Of a DNA stretch of 32,699 nt, positions 18,222-25,360 are shown in pieces. The position numbers and the translations under genes are program-made. The DNA is taken from contig JACQSY010000051.1 in NCBI GenBank assembly GCA_016211085.1, positions 1 to 32,699 on the forward strand. The letters are read 5' to 3'. How positions within the stretch are numbered: position 1 is the stretch's first letter; every line of letters begins with the position of its first letter. This DNA is from Acidobacteriota bacterium. GTDB lineage: Bacteria > Acidobacteriota > UBA6911 > RPQK01 > JACQSY01. The notes beneath the pieces were generated by a model. The model saw only the letters and a program-made list of their open reading frames with translations, was not told the origin of the DNA and did not search any database.

Positions 18222-18547
18222 TCTCCCCAAGAGGCTCGGCTGAATTAGCAGTTTCAGCCGGGTTCCCCTCCCCACTCGCCCAAAGGGTTGCGGCGGGACA
18301 GCCATCGCCTTGTTGCTCCTCTTCGCCGATGGACCGGCATCGCCTCGTCGTCACGTCTCGATCTGGCCGCCGTTGCGCTCGCAACAAACGTGACCGTATT
18401 GATGAATTGGGGTACTCAGTCCCGCCTCTTTCCTAAAACAACGCTTGCGACTTTTTTTCACAATGCTAAGATCCCGCTGTTGTGGGTATCCTCAGCAGCA
18501 AGCCGCACTTGATCTTTCTGCGAAATAAGTGGGACAGGTGAATCCTT
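18222..18547 (+). other. Non-coding gap with hairpin and candidate promoter
   Basis: 326 bases without a convincing gene. CGGCTGAA (18237-18244) pairs with TTCAGCCG (18253-18260) just after the small protein gene; no T-run follows, so termination would be weak. TTGCGA (18445-18450) and TAAGAT (18467-18472), 16 bases apart, are a candidate promoter for the amidohydrolase. Short open frames here show no recognisable protein features. Confidence 0.5.
18445..18472 (+). promoter_or_regulatory. Candidate promoter of the first amidohydrolase
   Basis: TTGCGA and TAAGAT with 16-base spacing (18445-18450 and 18467-18472), with TGC directly before the -10 box. It lies about 75 bases before the ATG at 18548. 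Confidence 0.4.
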
Positions 18548-20281
18548 ATGAAGATGAAAAAAGCATTACTTGCGTGGTGTTTTCTCAGCACACTTCCCTG
18601 CCTTCAAGCCCAGGATCTGATCATTGAAGGTGGAACACTCATCGATGGTACCGGAGGTCCTCCCATTCAGGATGCGACCATTGTTATCTCCGATGGAAAG
18701 TTTCAAAGCATTCTCCAGGGCCGGGCAGCCTCCCAGGCGGTGCCTGGCAACCGGACCCGTATCAATGCGCGGGGAAAGTACCTGATACCTGGACTGATCG
18801 ACACCCATGCGCACCTCAGTGACTGGCAGTTTGAGCTGTTCCTCGCTCACGGCATCACGACAGTGCTGGACCTCGGGGATATTCCGGAATGGGCCAAGGC
18901 AATCAAGGAGGCCGTGGCCAAGGGCAAGATGCAGGGGCCGCGAATTTACCACATCGGCAGACTCTTTGACGGCAGACCGACTCCAGACTACGACGTGATT
19001 CCGCCTGACTGGAAGGGAATTCTGACTTACCTCGATTCTCCAGAGCAAGCCCGACAAGAAGTTCGAAAGGATATAGAGTGGGGCGCCGATGCCATCAAGA
19101 TCAATGTCCGGCTCGCTCCCGAAGTGCTCGAAGCCGTATGCCAGGAAGCGCATAGAGCTAACATTCCGGTCGCCGGACATACTCGCGAAGCTCGAGAAGC
19201 CGTTATAGCCGGAGTCGACTTCCTGGAACATTCCGCAACCATCGCCATGTCAACCGTAGACGATCAGGAGCGTTTTCTAAAAGTACTCGAAGAAAGATCC
19301 AGGGATCCCCAATTTACGGGAGGAATCGTTGACGACCCGGGTATTCTCAACGATTACCCCCCTCACCATTTAATGAATCCCGCCCGTTTTGACGAGTTGA
19401 TCGACCTGTTGATCAGTAAAAACACCTTCGTGAACCCCACACTGCTTGCATACTGGAAAACTTACAACCGGCAGGCACGGGTCCTGGATCAGGAAAGCTG
19501 GGAGGTGCTGAAGCACCCGCACCTTAGTTACATCCCATTGGAGACCAAGCTCCAGATCATCGACCATAGTCACGCCAGCGACCTTCCAGGCGATGTGCAA
19601 CAAAAGTTGTACGATGGATATCGGAAAGTCGAACAGTTCCTGAAGGCGTTCGTCTCCAAGGGCGGCAAGGTCGTTGCGGGCGTGGATTCGGTGACTCACG
19701 TTGCTCCGGGACTCGGGACTCACCAAGAGATGTGGCTGATGGTTCAGGCCGGTCTTACTCCCATGCAGGCGCTTCTGAGTGCCACCAAATGGTCTTCGGA
19801 AATGATGCGCAAGGAGCACCTGCTGGGCACCATTGAACCGGGAAAGCTCGCAGATTTGTTGATTCTGGAAGACAATCCTCTCGCCGACATCAGGAACTCT
19901 CGAAAAATCCAGACGGTCATTCTCGGAGGAAAAGTCATCGATCACACCTACCACAATGATTTCAGCGTGCCGATGCACAGACTGTTTCCGCCTTCCTTTT
20001 ACACGTTCCCCGTTCCATCCCTCACTGAAATTGAGCCCATATTTGCCGTGGAGGGAGCGCCTGACGTCACGATCACTCTCAAAGGCCGCGGGTTCTCCCG
20101 TTCATCGGTGGTTCACTATGACGGTACAAGACTGAAAACAAATTACAAGGATGGGATCCTCACTGCCCTCATTCCCGCTGAAATACTAAGGCGGGTCGGA
20201 ACCTTTCCAGTGACCGTTTGGAACCCACAGCCCAGAGGAGGAACATCAAACCCGGTGAGCTTCATGGTCAAGTACCGCTAA
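18548..20281 (+). CDS. Exported amidohydrolase with C-terminal IPT/TIG-like domain
   Basis: 577 residues with a signal peptide (1-21, CLQAQ). The amidohydrolase TIM barrel resembles imidazolonepropionase/prolidase-like enzymes: DGTGGPP near the start, metal ligands HAH (H87, H89), a candidate bridging lysine in DAIKINV (K184), H211 in VAGHTREA, H228 in FLEHSA, and D380 in AGVDSVTH. The barrel ends with the usual GTIEPGKLADLLILEDNPL. Residues about 488-577 (PSLTEIEPIFA to NPVSFMVKY) look like an IPT/TIG beta-sandwich, unusual on such an enzyme and perhaps for binding a polymer or the cell surface. It probably hydrolyses cyclic amides, dipeptides or related compounds in the periplasm; the substrate is unknown. 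GGTGA lies 9 bases before the ATG. Confidence 0.88.
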   Translation: MKMKKALLAWCFLSTLPCLQAQDLIIEGGTLIDGTGGPPIQDATIVISDGKFQSILQGRAASQAVPGNRTRINARGKYLIPGLIDTHAHLSDWQFELFLAHGITTVLDLGDIPEWAKAIKEAVAKGKMQGPRIYHIGRLFDGRPTPDYDVIPPDWKGILTYLDSPEQARQEVRKDIEWGADAIKINVRLAPEVLEAVCQEAHRANIPVAGHTREAREAVIAGVDFLEHSATIAMSTVDDQERFLKVLEERSRDPQFTGGIVDDPGILNDYPPHHLMNPARFDELIDLLISKNTFVNPTLLAYWKTYNRQARVLDQESWEVLKHPHLSYIPLETKLQIIDHSHASDLPGDVQQKLYDGYRKVEQFLKAFVSKGGKVVAGVDSVTHVAPGLGTHQEMWLMVQAGLTPMQALLSATKWSSEMMRKEHLLGTIEPGKLADLLILEDNPLADIRNSRKIQTVILGGKVIDHTYHNDFSVPMHRLFPPSFYTFPVPSLTEIEPIFAVEGAPDVTITLKGRGFSRSSVVHYDGTRLKTNYKDGILTALIPAEILRRVGTFPVTVWNPQPRGGTSNPVSFMVKYR

Positions 20282-20378
20282 GATCAGGCTCCGGGATTGG
20301 CGATACTCGGCTGCGCCAACCGCCCATTTCTTGAGCCAATTCGATACGACCACGGGACAGTAATAGATTGGCTTCTTC

Positions 20379-20408
20379 TTGACATTCAAGGCAGCCCATT
20401 TCTTTAAT
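20379..20408 (+). promoter_or_regulatory. Candidate sigma-70 promoter of the second amidohydrolase and downstream genes
   Basis: Consensus TTGACA (20379-20384) and TTTAAT (20403-20408), 18 bases apart. A transcript starting near 20415 would run straight into the hairpin at 20431-20447 before reaching the ATG at 20475. Confidence 0.6.
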
Positions 20409-20430
20409 ATGGCTGCGCTTCCTTTTTGCC

Positions 20431-20451
20431 AGCCGGTAAAACCGGCTTTTT
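20431..20451 (+). terminator. Intrinsic terminator or leader attenuator
   Basis: AGCCGGT (20431-20437) pairs perfectly with ACCGGCT (20441-20447) around an AAA loop, followed by a T-run: textbook rho-independent form. It may end the previous transcript, but it stands between the best promoter candidate (20379-20408) and the ribosome site at 20465-20471, so it may act as a leader attenuator. Confidence 0.65.
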
Positions 20452-20474
20452 GTTGCACAAATTTAGGAGGGAAT

Positions 20475-22380
20475 ATGAGAAGACCTGTGTTTTTATTTCT
20501 ACTCGCAGGATGGGTGCTTGGCGCTTCACTATACGCCCAAGTCCCAGCAGACTTGGTGCTCTACAATGGTCAAATACTCACCGTCGACAGTAATTTCTCT
20601 ATTGTTCAAGCGGTGGCTGTTCGGGAAGGTAAGATCATCGCCGTAGGCGCCAGCGACGATGTTTTAGAGTTGGCGGGTCCCAGCACGACCCGTCTGGACC
20701 TCAAAGGAAAAACCGTCATTCCTGGGATCGTTCACTCTCATACCCACGTAAACCAGGCGGCGGAAGGCCGGTATGGCGGCGAACTGGGAGCTGAAGGCCT
20801 GCTGCAGTACCCGCCTCAACTGGAAAATCGTTAAGACCAAAGACGACCTTCTGAAACAAATCAAGGACATCATAGACGCCTTCAAGTTCAAGCCTGGAGA
20901 ATGGGTGTACTTTTCCATGTCCGGCTTGAGCGTCGAGAACATCAAGCTGCTGTGGGAAGAGCTGACACGTTGGGACCTGGACAAGGTCACCCCCAACAAC
21001 CCGGTGATGCTGAGCCTTGGAGTTCCCGCCAACAGCGGCTACATGACCAACAGCAAAGGAATTGAGATTCTCTGGTCTAAATATGGCGATTTCATTGAAA
21101 AGTACGGCCGCTATGCAATTGATGACCAGGGACGGCCCGACGGCCATCTGGAACCACCTGCGGGCCGCCTGGCTTATGGGCTGCTTTCCACACCCGATCC
21201 CAAGAAACTGGCCGATATTTACCGTTTCGAATTGGAAGAACTGACGGCCGAAGGCATCACCACGGTGTCCACGCGTTTGGCCGACTACAGCATTGAGGTA
21301 TACGAGGAAATCGAAGCCCAGGGGAAAATGCCGGTGCGCATGGCGTACGGTTTCCAATCCGCCTTTGATACCCCTGATCCCGCACGATGGAAAAACAAGA
21401 AGATCGGAGAAGGATCAGACGTGCTGTGGCTGAATTCTCTTTCGTCCGGAATGGTAGATGGGGCAGGCTTCGGCTATTGCACGGACCTGAAGCGAAACGA
21501 CAAGGCTGTTACCGATGAAGCGGCTTTTGGAGCGTTGGGTCTTGCCGCAGATAACCCCATGGCGGAATGGTATCCAAGGGGCTGGTGCCATCTGGACATT
21601 GAGTTTCGTGGAGGCTTGCGGGGAAAAGCCGCTCCCCTGAAAGGCAATTATTTCTCCGACTGGTATGCCGAGGTGGCTCAATATGGATTACGCACTGCAA
21701 ACACTCACGTTTCCGGCGATGCCTCTCACCGCCAGTTGATCACGATCTACGAGAAAGTCGATGCCGCCAAACCGGGAGCGGTTAAAGGATGGGCCATGGA
21801 CCACTGCAGCCTGGTTAACCCGAAAGACATTCCGCGTGCGGCACGCCTGGGACTGATGTGGAGCTGCAATCCCAGCGTGGAAGGTGCCTATAACATGTCC
21901 AGAGTATTCGGCGAAGAAGCCGCTCACAATTTCATTGCGCCTGTAAAAACAATGCTGCAGGCCGGAATCAACGTTTCCATGGAAGGAGAAGGTGGAACTC
22001 GCTGGCAAAACCTCGAGTATTTAATTGCTCGTAAGGACAGGCAGGGCCGCGTCTGGGGCGCCCACGAGCGCGTTGATCGCCCGACCGCTTTGAAGATGAC
22101 CACCATCAACGGAGCCCGCTATGTCCTCAAGGAGAAACAAGTTGGCTCCGTAGAAGTGGGCAAATATGCGGACCTGGTGGTGATCGATAGAGACTATCTG
22201 ACAATTCCGGAAGATCAAATATCGGAAATTCAGGCTTTGCTCACCCTGATGGGAGGACGTCCCACCTACGTTCATCCCAGCTTTGCTGGGGAATATAATT
22301 TCCGTCCTGCTGGGGCCATCATCATGACACCCGAGCAAGCCAAGGCCCGGCGTAAGACCTTCGTCAGCAGCAGGTCCTGA
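20475..22380 (+). pseudogene. YtcJ-like exported amidohydrolase, frameshifted
   Basis: Two overlapping frames encode one amidohydrolase_3 (YtcJ-like) protein. The 5' part (from ATG 20475, AGGAGGG upstream) carries a signal peptide (FLFLLAGWVLGASLYAQ), DLVLYNGQILTVD, and the metal motif HSHTH (87-91), then runs to a stop at 20834. The 3' part, one frame on, continues from about 20815 to 22380 with the barrel, SMEGEGGTRW, TINGARYVL, VGKYADLVVIDRDYLTIPED and the usual family end. Dropping one C in CCGCCTCAAC (about 20811-20815) joins the frames as LQYP-LNWKI, giving about 634 residues. The long intact 3' frame suggests a recent mutation or a sequence error rather than an old pseudogene. Family members hydrolyse N-acyl or amide bonds; the substrate is unknown. 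Confidence 0.82.
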
Positions 22381-22399
22381 CAGGACATTTCAAGTTGGA

Positions 22400-22430
22400 A
22401 TGAGACTCCCGGCGTGGCCGGGAGTCTCAT
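22400..22430 (+). terminator. Strong intercistronic hairpin
   Basis: ATGAGACTCCCGGC (22400-22413) pairs perfectly over 14 bp with 22417-22430 around GTG, 20 bases after the amidohydrolase stop. No T-run follows, so it may be a partial terminator or an mRNA-stabilising element ahead of the TrpB2 gene rather than a full stop. Confidence 0.5.
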
Positions 22431-22581
22431 CTTCAGTCCCTGCCGCGGGCAGCCTGAAATAATATCCATTTTCCGCTGGCTGAGTTGTTTCTACCAAAGC
22501 GTCAAGCATTTGGAGCGGGTGCGGTTGACGCCTGTGCGCCGGATATCGCAGAATGTCGCGGATACGGAGCAGTGCAAGAAA

Positions 22582-23946
22582 ATGAAAGAAAAGGTGAAGT
22601 ATCTTTTGCGGGAGGAACAGATCCCCAAGAAATGGTATAACCTGGTGGCGGACCTGCCAACGCCGGCGCCTCCGATTCTGCATCCCGGCACTCAAAAGCC
22701 GATCACCCCGGCTGACCTTGAACCTTTGTTCCCTTCAGAGCTCGCTCAGCAGGAATTCAGCAAGGAGCGCTACATCGACATTCCGGACCCGATTCGCCAG
22801 ATGTACCGCTTGTGGCGGCCCACTCCCTTATTCCGCGCACGCCGTCTTGAGAAGGTTCTGGATACCCCGGCCAAGATTTATTACAAGTACGAAGGGGTCA
22901 GTCCTGCCGGCAGCCATAAACCCAACACCGCGCTGGCACAAGCCTTTTACAACAAGGCGGCGGGAGTCGAAAGGCTCGCTACCGAGACCGGCGCGGGACA
23001 GTGGGGTTCCGCCCTCGCCTTCGCCGGAGCTGTGTTTGACCTTCAAGTGGACATCTTCATGGTCAGGGTGAGCTACGAGCAGAAACCCTATCGGCGCGCC
23101 CTGATCGAAAGCTACGGAGCCCGCTGTCTTCCCAGTCCAAGCACGGAAACCGCCGTGGGACGCGCGATCCTGGCCAAAGACCCTTCTAACAGTGGAAGCC
23201 TCGGTATCGCCATCAGTGAAGCAGTCGAAGTCGCAGTGCATGGCAAGAAAACCAAATATGCTCTGGGGAGTGTTCTCAATCATGTCCTGCTGCACCAGAC
23301 GGTCATCGGCGAGGAAGCGCTTTTACAGATGGAAATGGCCGGCGATTTTCCCGATGTGCTGGTCGCCTGTGTGGGAGGTGGTAGCAACTTTTCAGGATTG
23401 GTGTTTCCTTTTCTGCATAAGAAGCTTAAGGAAAAACGCAAGCTCCGCATGATCGCTGCCGAGCCCGCTGCCTGCCCTACCCTGACGCGAGGTAAATATG
23501 CGTATGATTTTGGCGACACCGCACACCTTACGCCGCTCGTGAAAATGCATACGCTTGGCTCCACATTCATGCCCCCTGGGTTTCACTCCGGCGGGCTGCG
23601 CTATCACGGTGTCGCCCCCTTGGTGAGCCATGCTCAAGAACTAAATCTCATCGAATCCCGGGCTTTCTTGCAGAATGACTGTTTTGCTGCCGGCATTCAG
23701 TTCGCTCGGGCCGAGGGAATCATGCCGGCGCCAGAGGCAACGCACGCCATCAAAGGGGCTATTGACGAGGCCCTGCTTTGCAAGAAAGAAGGGAAAACAC
23801 GGACTATACTCTTTAATCTCTCCGGGCACGGTCACTTCGATATGCAGGCCTATACAGACTTCCTTTCCGGAAAGCTCGTGGATCAGAGCTATGACGAAAG
23901 TAAATTGGAAGCCGCCCTTGCCGGGTTGCCGAAGGTAAAAAAGTAA
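22582..23946 (+). CDS. trpB: Tryptophan synthase beta chain, TrpB2 type
   Basis: 454 residues from the ATG at 22582, where similarity to TrpB2 begins (MKEKVKYLLREEQIPKKWYN); an in-frame upstream extension is not supported. PLP enzyme joining indole and serine (or phosphoserine in some TrpB2). Visible are SPAGSHKPNTALAQ (PLP lysine), ETGAGQWGSALAFAG (catalytic Glu), GGGSNFSG (phosphate loop), EGIMPAPEATHAI, and the TrpB2-type tail LFNLSGHGHFDM. There is no trpA or other trp gene here, as usual for TrpB2, which is thought to salvage indole or do other beta-replacements. It sits between two amidohydrolase genes and a nitrilase-fold gene, an unusual setting. The ribosome site is weak. Confidence 0.93.
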   Translation: MKEKVKYLLREEQIPKKWYNLVADLPTPAPPILHPGTQKPITPADLEPLFPSELAQQEFSKERYIDIPDPIRQMYRLWRPTPLFRARRLEKVLDTPAKIYYKYEGVSPAGSHKPNTALAQAFYNKAAGVERLATETGAGQWGSALAFAGAVFDLQVDIFMVRVSYEQKPYRRALIESYGARCLPSPSTETAVGRAILAKDPSNSGSLGIAISEAVEVAVHGKKTKYALGSVLNHVLLHQTVIGEEALLQMEMAGDFPDVLVACVGGGSNFSGLVFPFLHKKLKEKRKLRMIAAEPAACPTLTRGKYAYDFGDTAHLTPLVKMHTLGSTFMPPGFHSGGLRYHGVAPLVSHAQELNLIESRAFLQNDCFAAGIQFARAEGIMPAPEATHAIKGAIDEALLCKKEGKTRTILFNLSGHGHFDMQAYTDFLSGKLVDQSYDESKLEAALAGLPKVKK

Positions 23947-23948
23947 CC

Positions 23949-23977
23949 ACAAGATCGGTCTTGTCAGAGCGCATTTT
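23949..23977 (+). terminator. Weak hairpin after trpB2
   Basis: ACAAGA (23949-23954) pairs with TCTTGT (23959-23964) around TCGG, with TTTTT only 9 bases further on. It is a poor terminator at best; read-through into the next gene is likely. Confidence 0.25.
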
Positions 23978-24090
23978 TCGCGTTAGTGTTCTGGTGCGAG
24001 GAGAGGAACTGTTCACGTTTTCTTTCGGGGTTACTGTTTACTAAGATTTAGGACATCGAGTTCCTGCACAGACCAGCGGGAGCCTGCAAT

Positions 24091-24097
24091 GAGGAGG
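24091..24097 (+). promoter_or_regulatory. Ribosome binding site deciding the start at 24104
   Basis: GAGGAGG six bases before the ATG at 24104. The in-frame ATG at 24089 would place this site inside the gene, so the downstream ATG is chosen. Confidence 0.75.
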
Positions 24098-24103
24098 AAA
24101 ATT

Positions 24104-25171
24104 ATGATCAAACCCTACACTGCCGTGGGACTGATCCCCACGGTGCGCGGCATTCGCAAACGGTCCGACATCAAAATCAATCTCGACCATATCCACAGCC
24201 TTTGCAAAGCAGCAGCCTGGCTGTCCAGCCTGGATCTGCCGGTTCGCCTCATCGCCGTTCCGGAAGGCGCGCTCCAGGCCTTTAACGATGAGGTCCTTGA
24301 TCTCGACCACACACAATTCGCCCGTGAGTGTGCCATTGATATCCCCGGCGAAGAGACCGAGGAGCTTGGAAAAATCTGCCGTGAGTTCGACTCCTACATA
24401 ATGGCCCAGGCCAAGGCAAAGCATCCGGACCTCAAGGATGTCTTTTTCAACGTGGGCTTCATCCTCAATCCCAAAGGGAAAGTCATCCTCAAGCATTACA
24501 AGGTGAGCCCGCTGTGGCCGGTTGAACATTCGGTGTGCCCCCACGATGTCTATGACTGGTGGGTGAAGAAATATGGGAATAACCTTAACGCATTCTGGCC
24601 GGTGGTCGACACCGAGATCGGGCGTATGGGGATCATGATGGCCAACGAAGGCTCCTACCCCGAAAATGCGCGGGCGCTGGCAATGAATGGAGCTGAAATT
24701 GTCTACCGCGCTTCGTACCCTCATCCTGGAACCGGCAACGAGTTCTTCGAAATTCAGAGCCGCGCCCGGGCGCTGGACAACAATATGTATATAATCGCGC
24801 CCAACATGGGCACCTACTATTTGTTCCCCGAAGATACTACTCCCATCGATACTTTTGGCGGCCGCTCATTCATCATTAATTACAGGGGCCAAATCGTGGG
24901 CCGCCAGGAATATGGCGCCGGGTCGACTTACGTCGGAGGAGTCATCGACATTGAAGCTTTGCGTGATCATCGTGCCCGCGCCAAATGGGACAATTGGATG
25001 AAGGATTTGCGGACCGAGTTGTACCAGCTGCTGTATCAAAAGCCTATTTATCCAAAGAATCTTTATTTGAAACGCAAACCGATGAAGCACGCCGAGTACG
25101 CCGAAAAGGTCACCAAAAAACAGATCAAACTGATGCATGATCGCGGCATCTGGGTGAAACCTTCCGAATAA
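24104..25171 (+). CDS. Nitrilase-fold (CN hydrolase) protein lacking the catalytic cysteine
   Basis: 355 residues, similar in length and layout to aliphatic amidase-like CN hydrolases. The family uses a Glu-Lys-Cys triad to cleave nitriles or amides. Glu is present in AVPEGAL (E54) and Lys in LKHYKVSP (K133). At the cysteine elbow, where relatives have G-x-x-x-C-x-D/E followed by PE, this protein reads GIMMANEGSYPE: the cysteine is alanine (A180, codon GCC) although the surrounding motif is well kept, including ARALAMNGAEI and RARALDNNMYI. It should not perform normal nitrilase or amidase chemistry. It may be a binding or regulatory protein, or use another nucleophile. It is last in the run behind TrpB2 and ends at a shared terminator. 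Confidence 0.85.
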   Translation: MIKPYTAVGLIPTVRGIRKRSDIKINLDHIHSLCKAAAWLSSLDLPVRLIAVPEGALQAFNDEVLDLDHTQFARECAIDIPGEETEELGKICREFDSYIMAQAKAKHPDLKDVFFNVGFILNPKGKVILKHYKVSPLWPVEHSVCPHDVYDWWVKKYGNNLNAFWPVVDTEIGRMGIMMANEGSYPENARALAMNGAEIVYRASYPHPGTGNEFFEIQSRARALDNNMYIIAPNMGTYYLFPEDTTPIDTFGGRSFIINYRGQIVGRQEYGAGSTYVGGVIDIEALRDHRARAKWDNWMKDLRTELYQLLYQKPIYPKNLYLKRKPMKHAEYAEKVTKKQIKLMHDRGIWVKPSE

Positions 25172-25189
25172 AAGGGTTTCTAACAGTGT

Positions 25190-25240
25190 AAAAAAACAAA
25201 AGCCCTTGAATGCTTACAAGCATTCAAGGGCTTCTTTGCT
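25190..25240. terminator. Bidirectional intrinsic terminator
   Basis: A 15-bp perfect stem, 25201-25215 with 25218-25232. On the minus strand it is followed by TTTTGTTTTTTT, a strong terminator for the TonB receptor gene; on the plus strand TCTTTG follows, ending the nitrilase-like gene. It separates the two convergent transcription units. Confidence 0.85.
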
Positions 25241-25312
25241 TCTCTCTTTCGATCAGCGTTTCCAGCTTCCCAGCTACAGAAATCTGAAAGCCGGAGCGCC
25301 TCACGCCTCCCT

Positions 25313-25354
25313 GACCAAGGCATGCGGCGATGAGTCCCGCCGCATGCTTTGGTC
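25313..25354 (-). terminator. Hairpin directly after the first TonB receptor gene
   Basis: Arms 25313-25329 and 25338-25354 form a 17-bp stem with one G-T wobble and an 8-base loop, 7 bases after the stop. There is no T-run on the minus strand, so it more likely protects the mRNA 3' end; the terminator at 25201-25232 follows. Confidence 0.5.
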
Positions 25355-25360
25355 ATTGTC

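Noticed and set aside
18288..18512. Plus-strand open frame of 74 codons in the gap before the amidohydrolase
   Set aside because: No ribosome site, unlikely composition, and it covers the candidate promoter.
20246..20458. Minus-strand open frame of 70 codons between the two amidohydrolase genes
   Set aside because: It overlaps the end of one gene, the promoter candidate and the hairpin of the next, and shows no recognisable motif or ribosome site.
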